From contig JABARS010000012.1 of NCBI GenBank assembly GCA_019187085.1, forward strand, positions 1 to 64,000: DNA of 64,000 bases. Reading direction: 5' to 3'. Below the pieces are notes generated by a model that did not search any database, was not told the origin of the DNA, and saw only the letters and a list, made by a program, of their open reading frames with translations. Shown one piece after another: positions 44,080-51,087 of the stretch. The translations under genes and the position numbers were made by a program. How positions within the stretch are numbered: position 1 is the first letter of the stretch; every line of letters begins with the position of its first letter. This DNA comes from Pseudorhodoplanes sp. (GTDB lineage: Bacteria > Pseudomonadota > Alphaproteobacteria > Rhizobiales > Xanthobacteraceae).

Positions 44080-44343
44080 ATGGCGCTCAATATCAAGAAT
44101 GCCGAGACCGAAAAGCTCGCCCGCGAGCTGGCCCGCCGCCGCCGGCAAGGCATCACCGAGGTGGTGACCGAGGCGCTGCGCCGCGAGCTCGAACGCGAGC
44201 GACGGCGGCCGCCTGCCGGTGCCGCCGAAGTCCGCCTGCGCCGCATCGAAGCCATCCTTGGGCGCCATCGCGCGCGGCCGCAGCGCGATACCCGGCCCCC
44301 CGACGAGATCATCGGCTACAATGAAAGCGGCGTATTCGACTGA
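44080..44343 (+). CDS. vapB: Type II antitoxin VapB (Rv0623/PSK type)
   Basis: 87 residues. ALNIKNAETEKLARELARRRRQGITEVVTEALRRELERER is the VapB/PSK ribbon-helix-helix of the Rv0623 type. The C-terminal PDEIIGYNESGVFD is the usual toxin-wrapping tail, including the G-Y-x-E-x-G element. The ATG at 44080 is chosen because the family begins with MALNIKN; the start at 44002 lies before the promoter. Its stop overlaps the toxin start (TGATG). Confidence 0.92.
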   Translation: MALNIKNAETEKLARELARRRRQGITEVVTEALRRELERERRRPPAGAAEVRLRRIEAILGRHRARPQRDTRPPDEIIGYNESGVFD

Positions 44344-44765
44344 TGGTTATCGACACGTCCGCGCTGATTGCCATCCTGCGTGGCGAGCCGGAGGAGGCGG
44401 CCTTTCTGCGGGCCATCCTTGCCGCACCGCGGCGGATGATTTCGGCCATGACCAAGCTCGAAGCCTCTACGGTGGCGGTCGGGGCGGGCGATCCCGCCGG
44501 GGCGGACGATCTCGACGAATTGCTGGCCGAGCTGCAGGTGACGGTGGTGCCGTTCGACGATTGCCAGGCCGATGTCGCGCGCGAGGCGTTCGTGCGCTTC
44601 GGCCGCGGGCGGCACCCGGCGGCGCTCAATTTCGGCGACTGCGCGGCCTATGCGCTGGCGGTCTGCGAGGCCGAGCCGCTCCTTTTCAAGGGCACCGATT
44701 TCGGCGCGACCGATGTGGCGGTGGTGGTGCCGGGCGGCGGATCGTTTCAGGAAAATATTCCTTGA
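44343..44765 (+). CDS. vapC: Type II toxin VapC (PIN-domain ribonuclease)
   Basis: 140 residues. Catalytic acids: Asp4 (VIDTSALIAIL), Glu40 (TKLEAST), Asp99 (LNFGDCAAYALA) and Asp119 (KGTDF). This is a textbook VapC of the Rv0624-like subgroup, matching the antitoxin type. Its stop codon overlaps the -35 box of the next promoter. The second VapBC module of the window, unrelated in subgroup to the one at 16 kb. Confidence 0.93.
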   Translation: MVIDTSALIAILRGEPEEAAFLRAILAAPRRMISAMTKLEASTVAVGAGDPAGADDLDELLAELQVTVVPFDDCQADVAREAFVRFGRGRHPAALNFGDCAAYALAVCEAEPLLFKGTDFGATDVAVVVPGGGSFQENIP

Positions 44766-44790
44766 CAGCGTCCCGCTGCTCCGTTAAGGT
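44762..44790 (+). promoter_or_regulatory. Sigma-70-type promoter, copy 1 of a duplicated pair
   Basis: Perfect TTGACA (44762-44767), 17-bp spacer, TAAGGT (44785-44790). The spacer (GCG-CCCGCTGC-CCG) is closely matched by the promoter at 46773-46801, including the flanking CCTTGACAGCG and the downstream CACGCTCC. It starts transcription toward a terminator 50 bp on and then the HTH terminase-like gene. Confidence 0.75.
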
Positions 44791-44796
44791 TGCACC

Positions 44797-44862
44797 ACGC
44801 TCCAGATTTGCGCCGTCGGATTTTGCGCCTTCAAACCAGCCCGCCACTGCGGGCTTTTTTAT
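44797..44862 (+). ncRNA. Candidate 65-nt leader RNA between promoter and terminator
   Basis: Transcription from the copy-1 promoter should begin near 44797 and meet the terminator ending at 44862, giving an RNA of about 65 nt before the next gene begins at 44944. It is either an attenuated leader or a free small RNA. No ORF with a ribosome-binding site is evident inside it. The call rests only on promoter and terminator geometry. Confidence 0.35.
44838..44860 (+). terminator. Intrinsic terminator upstream of the HTH terminase-like gene
   Basis: AGCCCGC (44838-44844), 4-nt loop CACT, GCGGGCT (44849-44855), then T through 44860. It is a compact strong terminator. It could serve vapC, or attenuate the transcript from the promoter at 44762-44790. 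Confidence 0.85.
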
Positions 44863-44943
44863 TGGCGGCCGGTGCGCCGGGCATCGCCATCAATCACGCA
44901 CGGCACCGCATCGCCGTCTTACTTCTTCTCCCGAAAGCCCCTC

Positions 44944-45552
44944 ATGACCCGCAGACCGAACTCCCTCGCGCGGCCGGAAAGCCCCTGTGCGCCGCCGGGC
45001 GAGGCCGACATCGCATGCGCGCGCGAGATGTATGTCGAGGGCTTCACGGTCGCGCGCATCCTGACGCAATGCAATATGTCGTCCGGTACGCTTTATTACT
45101 GGCTCAACGGCGGGCCGACCAAGGCGGGCGCGCCGGCGCTGCCGCCGATCCCGCGCCGGCGGGCCGTTGCCGGCAAGCGCCGCCGTGCGCCGTGCGGCGA
45201 CGCGGTCTCGCTCCATGCGCGGCTCTATCGCACCGCCGAGCGGCAGGTGCGCGACATCGAAAGGCGGCTGGCGCGGGCCGGCCGGCCGACCGGCGAGCGC
45301 GAGGCCGATGCGCGGATGCTGGCCTTGCTGGTGAAGACGCTGCGCGATCTCGCAGGGCTCAACCTGCCCGGTGGGGAGGGAATGTCGGCTGCGCAGGAAC
45401 GGCCCGCCGCCGATATCGAAGCCATGCGCGCGGAGCTTGCGCGCCGGCTCGAGACGCTCGCCGCGCAGGCGAAGGCGGATTGTCCCGGGGAAGAAGGTGC
45501 GGCGCCGGCCCGGCGCGCGGATCTCAATGCGCCGTCGCAGCCGGGCCGGTGA
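44944..45552 (+). CDS. Terminase small subunit-like protein with helix-turn-helix (outer copy)
   Basis: About 202 residues. The N-terminal EADIACAREMYVEGFTVARILTQCNMSSGTLYYWLNGG is a helix-turn-helix of the kind found in phage small terminases and transposase-like DNA binders. The C-terminal half is a helical region (LYRTAERQVRDIERRLARAG to DIEAMRAELARRLETLAAQAKADCPGEE). That half matches, block for block, the protein at 46947-47309 just before the large terminase. It is therefore a paralogue of the probable GTA small terminase with an intact DNA-binding segment. It converges with, and overlaps by 29 bp, the DUF2336 gene. Confidence 0.7.
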   Translation: MTRRPNSLARPESPCAPPGEADIACAREMYVEGFTVARILTQCNMSSGTLYYWLNGGPTKAGAPALPPIPRRRAVAGKRRRAPCGDAVSLHARLYRTAERQVRDIERRLARAGRPTGEREADARMLALLVKTLRDLAGLNLPGGEGMSAAQERPAADIEAMRAELARRLETLAAQAKADCPGEEGAAPARRADLNAPSQPGR

Positions 45553-46630
45553 GGCCGGGATTGTCGCGCAGCCGATAGAAGCGCACGAGCTCCTGGGCGG
45601 TCGCCGGCTTGAGCCGCTCGAATGCCGCGAGCGCGGCTTCCGTCTCGCCGGGCGTCGGGTGCACGCTCGCCGCGCGCAATTGCAGCACCGCCTTCGCGGT
45701 CGCGCGCGACAGGCCCGCCGCCTTGACGAGGACCAGCACGTTCTCCGCGCGGTCGTTCACGATCGCGCGTTCGACGCCCTCGACCGACATGTCGCACAGG
45801 CGCGCCAGCGCCGTTGCGGTCTCCTCGAACTGTCCGGCGCGGGCGAAAGCTTCCACGTCGGCGTCGCGCAACTGGCCGGCGCGGTGCAGATTGTCGATTA
45901 TCGCCTGCGCCAGCGCATAGCGCGGGGATTCGGCGCGCAACGCGGTCTGGATGCGGTCGGCGGCGACGCGCACGGCTTCCTCGACCGCCACTTCGGGATG
46001 GGAGACTTTCAGCTTCGCGCGCACGAGATCGGAGGCGCCCGCGATCAGCTTGATCAGCAGCGGGCGGGGCAGGTCGTCGCGCTCGCCGATGCGCAGGATC
46101 AGTTCGTCGTCGTATTCGCTGCGGGCGATCAGCGTCTCGTAGCCGAGCTCGGAGAAGCACGCGCCCGGATTGCCGGCAAGGCCGATCAGCACCGGGCGCT
46201 CGCCGCGCGCGACCAGGATGTCGGTGACGCGTGCCCCGAGCGTCTGGCGCCGCGAGATCGCAAGCAGGTGCTGCTGGCCGCGCGTCATCGCGCAGGCGAC
46301 CAGCGTATCCTCGGCCACGCGCTCCGACTGCGAGAGCACGGGCCAGGCGACCTCGATCGCCTCGTCGGAGGCGAGGTGGTTCATCAAGGCGGGCGGGGCG
46401 TTGGCGATCAAGGCGAGCCGCGTGGCGAGCGTCGCGCGCGCGGCGACCTCGATTTCGGCCGCAAGCAGGAGCAGCACGTCGTCGAAGACGCGGATCTCGT
46501 CGTCGGAATAATGGGCGCTGTTGTCGACGAACAGCTCGGTCACCTGCCGCAGCATGTCGGCGCGGCGCGCGCCGGAGCCGTGCGCGATGGCGGCTTCGAC
46601 GTCCTGCATGAATTCGATCGGCGGCGACAT
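45524..46630 (-). CDS. DUF2336 domain-containing protein (copy 2)
   Basis: About 368 residues, helical with HEAT-like repeats (LRQVTELFVDNSAHYSDDEIRVFDDVLLLLAAEIEVAARATLATRLALIANAP and later similar units). It is longer than copy 1 at 37563-38579 and lacks its disordered tail; the two share the DDE-x-FD/VLxxLA pattern and repeat spacing. The ATG at 46630 fits better than that at 46642. It sits in antisense orientation between the two terminase-small-subunit-like genes. Role unknown; a regulatory link to the GTA is possible by position only. Confidence 0.85.
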   Translation of the reverse strand: MSPPIEFMQDVEAAIAHGSGARRADMLRQVTELFVDNSAHYSDDEIRVFDDVLLLLAAEIEVAARATLATRLALIANAPPALMNHLASDEAIEVAWPVLSQSERVAEDTLVACAMTRGQQHLLAISRRQTLGARVTDILVARGERPVLIGLAGNPGACFSELGYETLIARSEYDDELILRIGERDDLPRPLLIKLIAGASDLVRAKLKVSHPEVAVEEAVRVAADRIQTALRAESPRYALAQAIIDNLHRAGQLRDADVEAFARAGQFEETATALARLCDMSVEGVERAIVNDRAENVLVLVKAAGLSRATAKAVLQLRAASVHPTPGETEAALAAFERLKPATAQELVRFYRLRDNPGLTGPAATAH

Positions 46631-46642
46631 GACGGCGCGCAA

Positions 46643-46946
46643 TTCCGTGACAGTTAAGACCGGTTAGGAGTCTAGGCGCGCCACCGTTAGGAAGCTGTAA
46701 ACGAAAAAACTCGCGCGCGGCGGAGCCCGGCCGCAAGTTTTGCGAGCGAAGGACGGTCTAGGAAAAAAATCCTTGACAGCGATGCGCTGCCCCGCTATCG
46801 TTTCGTCACGCTCCCCATTTGGGCCCGCAGCGCCTGCTGCTCCGGTGGCTGCGCGGCCTGATGCATCGGAGAGCGGCCGGCGAGGCGTGATGCCGGCGCC
46901 CGTTTGTCAAACACCGCTTCGTCAAAATCTGCATAAGGGATCGCCC
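46643..46946. other. Intergenic control region before the GTA cluster
   Basis: This 304-bp gap separates DUF2336 copy 2 (minus) from the inner terminase-small-subunit-like gene (plus). It contains TTAA-N6-TTAG and TTAG-N7-TAAA elements (about 46653-46701), weak relatives of CtrA sites. The copy-2 TTGACA promoter lies at 46773-46801. About 145 bp of untranslated leader follows, without an obvious terminator. This is the likely main control point for the GTA genes. Confidence 0.55.
46773..46801 (+). promoter_or_regulatory. Sigma-70-type promoter, copy 2 of a duplicated pair
   Basis: Perfect TTGACA (46773-46778), 17-bp spacer, TATCGT (46796-46801). It shares the TTGACAGCG start, the GCGCTGC-like spacer and the downstream CACGCTCC with copy 1 at 44762-44790. 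It is the best candidate promoter for the GTA structural genes. Confidence 0.75.
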
Positions 46947-47309
46947 ATGGCGCGCCGCCGCACCGTGCGCAAGAGCGCGTCGCCCGACATTCGCGCCGAA
47001 CTCGTCGCGCAATTGTGGACCGCCGCCGAGCGCCAGGCCGACGACATCGCCGCGCGCCTTGCCGCCTGCGGCGCCGCCCAGGTCAAAGCCGGCCACGACG
47101 CGCGCGCGCTCGCGGTGCTTGTCCAGACGCTGAAAGGCCTGTCGGCCTGCGAGGCCGCCCGCTCATCGCCCACCGGAGAGGATCGCCACGCCGCACCCGG
47201 ACATGACGACACCGTGCCCCGAGACATCGACGCGCTGCGCCGCGCGCTGGCGCGCCGCCTTGACCGGCTTGTCGCCGACGCAAAGGCTGCATGTCCTGAC
47301 GAAGCTTAG
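46947..47309 (+). CDS. Probable GTA terminase small subunit (inner copy, HTH missing)
   Basis: 120 residues from the ATG at 46947, with AAGGGA upstream. Its helical blocks AAERQADDIAARLA, LAVLVQTLKGLSACEA and DIDALRRALARRLDRLVADAKAACPDEA align with the C-terminal half of the 44944-45552 protein. The helix-turn-helix segment of that paralogue is absent; only a basic ARRRTVRKS start remains. The position directly before the large terminase is that of GTA gene 1, the small terminase. The last 107 bp overlap the longest frame of the large terminase. Confidence 0.68.
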   Translation: MARRRTVRKSASPDIRAELVAQLWTAAERQADDIAARLAACGAAQVKAGHDARALAVLVQTLKGLSACEAARSSPTGEDRHAAPGHDDTVPRDIDALRRALARRLDRLVADAKAACPDEA

Positions 47310-48555
47310 AGGGCGCGACCTCGAACTGCTGCTGTCCGATTTCGACGCCTTCGCGCACCCTTATCAATTGCCGCCGCTTGTCGCAGCGAACGGCGAAGAC
47401 TGGAAGACCTGGCTCCTGATCGGCGGGCGCGGCGCGGGCAAGACGCGCGCCGGCGCGCAATGGGTGCGCAAGCTGGCGCTGTTGCAGCCGAGAAGCCGCA
47501 TCGCGCTCGTGGGCGAGACCTTCGCCGACGTGCGCGACGTCATGATCGAGGGCGAGTCCGGCCTGCTCGCCATCCATGCCGGGAGCGAGCGGCCGCTCTG
47601 GCAGCCTTCGCGCCGGCGACTGGAATGGAAGAACGGTGCGATCGCACAGGCATTCTCGGCGGAGGATCCGGAAAGCCTGCGCGGTCCGCAATTCTCCGCC
47701 GCCTGGGCGGACGAACTCGCCAAGTGGCGTCATGCCGAAGCAACCTTCGACATGCTGCAATTCGGACTGCGCCTTGGCGAGCGTCCGCGCCAGGTCGTCA
47801 CCACGACGCCGCGTCCGCTGCCGCTGCTCAAGCGGCTCATGGCCGATCCGGCCAATGCGGTGACGCGCGCGAGCACGCGCGACAATGCCTTCAATCTTGC
47901 GCCGGGATTTCTCGACACGGTGCTGGCGCGCTATGCCGGCACGCGGCTCGGCCGGCAGGAGATCGAGGGCGAGATCGTCGAAGAGCGGCCTGACGCCTTA
48001 TGGTCGCGCGCGCTGATCGAAAGCGTGCGCGTTGCGCAGGCGCCGCCGCTCGCGCGTGTCGTGGTGGCGGTCGATCCGCCGGCGTCGGCGCGCGAAGGCG
48101 CGGACGCCTGCGGGCTCCTTGCCGCCGGCCGCGCGGCCGACGGCAGCGTGTATGTGCTCGCCGACGAAAGCGCCGGCGGGCTCTCGCCCGCCGGCTGGGC
48201 GGCGCGCGCGATCGCGCTGTGGCGGCGGCTTGAGGCCGACGCGCTCGTGGTCGAGGTCAACCAGGGCGGCGACATGGTGCGAGCGGTGATCGCGCAGGCC
48301 GATGCATCGGTGCCGGTGACGGCGGTGCGCGCCAGCCGCGGCAAGTGGCTGCGCGCGGAGCCGGTCGCAGCGCTCTACGAGCAGGGCCGCGTGAAGCATG
48401 CGGGCGTCTTTCCCGCGCTCGAAGACGAGATGTGCGACTTCGGCCTCGACGGCCTTTCGGGCGGGCGCTCGCCCGACCGGCTCGATGCGCTGGTGTGGGC
48501 GGTCACCGCGCTCACCTTCGAGGCGCGCGGTGAGCCGAGGGTGAGGGGGTTGTGA
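47203..48555 (+). CDS. GTA/phage terminase large subunit (DNA packaging ATPase-nuclease)
   Basis: Up to 450 residues. The ATPase domain has Walker A GGRGAGKT (residues 74-81 from the ATG) and the acidic FSAAWADELAKWR. The nuclease domain starts near VVVAVDPPASAREGADACGL and continues with VVEVNQGGDMV. It packages DNA into heads and cuts at headful in GTAs. The ATG at 47203 overlaps the upstream gene by 107 bp and gives a low-quality first 20 residues. The TTG at 47269, giving LSPTQRLHVLTKL and 428 residues, fits the family start better. Confidence 0.92.
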   Translation: MTTPCPETSTRCAARWRAALTGLSPTQRLHVLTKLRGRDLELLLSDFDAFAHPYQLPPLVAANGEDWKTWLLIGGRGAGKTRAGAQWVRKLALLQPRSRIALVGETFADVRDVMIEGESGLLAIHAGSERPLWQPSRRRLEWKNGAIAQAFSAEDPESLRGPQFSAAWADELAKWRHAEATFDMLQFGLRLGERPRQVVTTTPRPLPLLKRLMADPANAVTRASTRDNAFNLAPGFLDTVLARYAGTRLGRQEIEGEIVEERPDALWSRALIESVRVAQAPPLARVVVAVDPPASAREGADACGLLAAGRAADGSVYVLADESAGGLSPAGWAARAIALWRRLEADALVVEVNQGGDMVRAVIAQADASVPVTAVRASRGKWLRAEPVAALYEQGRVKHAGVFPALEDEMCDFGLDGLSGGRSPDRLDALVWAVTALTFEARGEPRVRGL

Positions 48556-48644
48556 GAGGAGCTCAACAAAATCCCCTTGCACGCACCAAATTATCGATTC
48601 TAGCGACTTGAAGCGGCTCCGGCCGCCGATCAAAGGCTCCAAAT

Positions 48645-49817
48645 ATGATCAGCTTCCTGAAGACTCTCCTCCGCGCGCCGGAGGCGAAAGCCTCGCGCAC
48701 GGCCAAGATCATCGCCTATGAGACCGGCGGCCGCGCGCGCTGGACGCCGCGCGACTATGCGGCGCTGGCGCGCGAGGGCTACATGACCAACGCGATCGTG
48801 CATCGCGCGGTCAAGCTCGTGGCCGAGAATGCCGCCGCCGTCACCTGGCTCGCCTACGAAGACACGCTCGAGCATGCACGCCATCCGCTGCTCGATCTTC
48901 TGGCGCGGCCCAATCCGCGCCAGGACGGCGCCTCCTTCTTCGAAAGCATACACGCGCATCTCCTGCTCGCCGGCAACGCCTATGTCGAGTGCGTCGCGCT
49001 CGACGGCGTCGTGCGCGAGCTGCACGCGCTGCGGCCCGACCGCATGCGCGTGGTGCCGGGGCCGGACGGTTGGCCGGAGGCCTACGAGTATCGGGCCGGC
49101 GGACGCGGCGTGCGCTTCGAGCAGAACGCGCCGCAGCCGCCGATCCTGCATTTGACGCATTTTCATCCGCTCGACGACCATTACGGCCTGAGCCCGCTCG
49201 AGGTGGCCGCGGTCGCGATCGATACGCACAATGCGGCGGCGCGCTGGAACAAGGCGCTGCTCGACAATGCCGCGCGGCCCTCCGGCGCGCTGGTCTATGC
49301 CGGACCCGAGGGCGCGGTACTCTCCGACGCGCAGTTCGAGCGCCTCAAGCGCGAGCTCGAAGACACCTATCAGGGCGCGGTCAATGCCGGGCGGCCGCTG
49401 CTGCTCGAGGGCGGGCTCGACTGGAAGGCGATGTCGCTTTCGCCCAAAGACATGGATTTCATGGACGCCAAGCACAATGCCGCGCGCGAGATCGCGCTCG
49501 CCTTCGGCGTGCCACCGATGCTGCTCGGCATTCCCGGCGACAACACCTATGCCAATTACCAGGAAGCCAACCGCGTGTTCTGGCGCGGCACCGTGCTGCC
49601 GCTCGCCCAGCGCGTGGGCTCCGCGCTCGCGCAATGGCTTTCGCCTAGCTTCGGGGAGACGCTGCGGCTTGCCGTCGATACCGACCGCATCGAGGCGCTC
49701 AGCCCCGACCGCGCCGCGCTCTGGCAGCGCGTCGCCGCCGCGCCGTTCCTCACCGTCAACGAGAAGCGCGAAGCCACGGGCTATGCGCCGCTCGACGGCG
49801 GGGATGTGGTGGAGTGA
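48645..49817 (+). CDS. GTA/phage portal protein (HK97 family)
   Basis: 390 residues. TNAIVHRAVKLVAENAAAVTW, HPLLDLLARPNP, LLLAGNAYVE, HFHPLDDHYGLSPLEVA and FGVPPMLLGIPGDNTYANYQEANR are HK97-type portal motifs. It forms the dodecameric ring at the head vertex through which DNA enters. It corresponds to GTA gene 3. A 90-bp gap after the terminase contains an AT-rich stretch that might hold a weak promoter. Confidence 0.93.
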   Translation: MISFLKTLLRAPEAKASRTAKIIAYETGGRARWTPRDYAALAREGYMTNAIVHRAVKLVAENAAAVTWLAYEDTLEHARHPLLDLLARPNPRQDGASFFESIHAHLLLAGNAYVECVALDGVVRELHALRPDRMRVVPGPDGWPEAYEYRAGGRGVRFEQNAPQPPILHLTHFHPLDDHYGLSPLEVAAVAIDTHNAAARWNKALLDNAARPSGALVYAGPEGAVLSDAQFERLKRELEDTYQGAVNAGRPLLLEGGLDWKAMSLSPKDMDFMDAKHNAAREIALAFGVPPMLLGIPGDNTYANYQEANRVFWRGTVLPLAQRVGSALAQWLSPSFGETLRLAVDTDRIEALSPDRAALWQRVAAAPFLTVNEKREATGYAPLDGGDVVE

Positions 49818-49962
49818 GGGCAGTCGGCGCGCGCCGCAGTTCATCGCTCGCCAGGGCGGGCTCGACTGTGCGGTCGCGATTCCGCGGCTGATCCGGGAAA
49901 GCCGGCGGCAGCGCCCGATCGATTTCGACGCATCGCAGCTGTTCAAGCTGATCCTGCGCTGA
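49804..49962 (+). CDS. Possible small ORF overlapping portal end
   Basis: 52 residues. The ATG lies within the last portal codons. The sequence ARQGGLDCAVAIPRLIRESRR reads like coding sequence, but there is no family match and no clear ribosome-binding site. It could be a small accessory gene in the g3.5 position of GTAs or chance. Confidence 0.35.
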   Translation: MWWSEGSRRAPQFIARQGGLDCAVAIPRLIRESRRQRPIDFDASQLFKLILR

Positions 49963-50006
49963 GCGCGCCTGTCGTGCGCGTCCGGCGCGGCGCTCCCGAA
50001 CGCATC

Positions 50007-50192
50007 ATGACCGACCTGACCCGCATCTTCATCGAGCGCGGCGATCTCGCGCATCTGGCGCTCTTTCTGTGGGCGTCGGGCGCGAGCGCGCTGCTGATCT
50101 TCACGCTGCGCGAGCTGGCCGCCGCCATGCGCCGCTTCGACGATTTCGTGCGCGAGTTGTCGCGCTTCAACCGCAAATTCGGAGGCCGCTGA
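50007..50192 (+). CDS. Small membrane protein of the GTA cluster
   Basis: 61 residues with one clear membrane helix (LALFLWASGASALLIFTL), then an amphipathic basic helix (RELAAAMRRFDDFVRELSRFNRKF). The ATG at 50007 trims the longer frame to a start just before the folded part. Small helical genes occupy this place between portal and protease in many alphaproteobacterial GTAs. Its stop overlaps the next ATG (TGATG). Confidence 0.65.
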   Translation: MTDLTRIFIERGDLAHLALFLWASGASALLIFTLRELAAAMRRFDDFVRELSRFNRKFGGR

Positions 50193-50368
50193 TGGATACG
50201 CTTCATACCGTGCTCCGCTCGATCCGCGGCGGGACGAAGCCGCGCGACCATCTGAGCGTGTTCCGCGAATTCCTCTCGCATCTCGACCGGGTCGGCCGCC
50301 GCGCGCCGCCGCGCGACGTCAAGGCGAGAGGCGACGGCGTGCGGCGCAACCGCACGCCCAAGCGCTGA
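50192..50368 (+). CDS. Small basic protein of the GTA cluster
   Basis: 58 residues, about a quarter Arg/Lys (for example RDVKARGDGVRRNRTPKR at the end). The ATG overlaps the previous stop (TGATG), which supports translation. No domain recognised. A DNA-binding or head-filling role is conceivable from charge only. Confidence 0.55.
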   Translation: MDTLHTVLRSIRGGTKPRDHLSVFREFLSHLDRVGRRAPPRDVKARGDGVRRNRTPKR

Positions 50369-50411
50369 GCGCCGCCCGCCGCCGCGGGCGCTTCATCGAT
50401 CAGGGAATTGC

Positions 50412-50450
50412 CATCGCCGGGCCGGCGCGCAGCGCCGCGACCCGGCGATG
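50412..50450 (+). promoter_or_regulatory. Stable hairpin in the leader of the prohead protease gene
   Basis: CATCGCCGGG (50412-50421) pairs perfectly with CCCGGCGATG (50441-50450); the loop is itself GC-rich and self-complementary. No T run follows. It ends 20 bp before the protease ATG and could mask it or slow decay of the mRNA. Confidence 0.55.
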
Positions 50451-50469
50451 CCGTTTCAGGGGTCCTTTC

Positions 50470-51087
50470 ATGCTTGTCTCCGCCGAGCCTTCGGTCGAAA
50501 GCGTTTTCCGCGCGCGCACCATCATCGCGCCCGACGGCACGATCGAAGGCTATGCCTCGCTGTTTGGCGCGATCGACCAGGCGCGCGACATGGTGATGCC
50601 GGGCGCGTTTTCCGCTTCGCTGTCCCGGCGCGGCGTGCGCCGCATTCCCATGCTGTTCCAGCACGACCCGGCCGAGCCGGTCGGCATCTGGCTCGATCTG
50701 CGCGAGGACGCGCGCGGGCTCTATGCGCGCGGGCGGCTCATTCCGGACGTGATGCGCGCGCGCGAGCTGCTCGCGCTGCTGCGCGCCGGCGCTTCCGACG
50801 GTCTTTCGATCGGCTTCAAGACGGTGAAGGGCCGCGTCGATCCGAGATCGCGCGTGCGCAAGCTGATCGAGGTCGATCTTTGGGAAATCTCGCTCGTCAC
50901 CTTCCCGCTGCTGGCGGGGGCGCGCGTCCATGCCGTGAAAGAGAGCGGGGCACCCTTCCGGCCGCGCCTCTCGTTCGCGCGGACGCGCGCCGAAAGCGAA
51001 TGGCGGCACGTTTGCGGAGCGGGCGATGCTGCGCCCGCAGCGCGGCTGCGTCGCGTGCGCAGGTATTGCCATGCGGCCGCTCTCTAG
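50470..51087 (+). CDS. GTA/phage prohead protease (HK97 family)
   Basis: 205 residues. TIEGYASLFGAIDQARDMVMPGAF is the family start. FQHDP contains the catalytic His and DGLSIGFK the catalytic Ser, followed by WEISLVTFPLLAGA. It matures the capsid by cleaving scaffold or capsid N-termini. GTA gene 4. The last 40 residues are Arg/Ala-rich and probably not part of the fold. Instead of the capsid gene, two cargo genes follow. Confidence 0.92.
   Translation: MLVSAEPSVESVFRARTIIAPDGTIEGYASLFGAIDQARDMVMPGAFSASLSRRGVRRIPMLFQHDPAEPVGIWLDLREDARGLYARGRLIPDVMRARELLALLRAGASDGLSIGFKTVKGRVDPRSRVRKLIEVDLWEISLVTFPLLAGARVHAVKESGAPFRPRLSFARTRAESEWRHVCGAGDAAPAARLRRVRRYCHAAAL

Noticed and set aside
46653..46701. 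CtrA sites before the GTA cluster
   Set aside because: TTAA-N6-TTAG has the wrong spacing and TTAG-N7-TAAA has two mismatches, so neither is claimed as a site.
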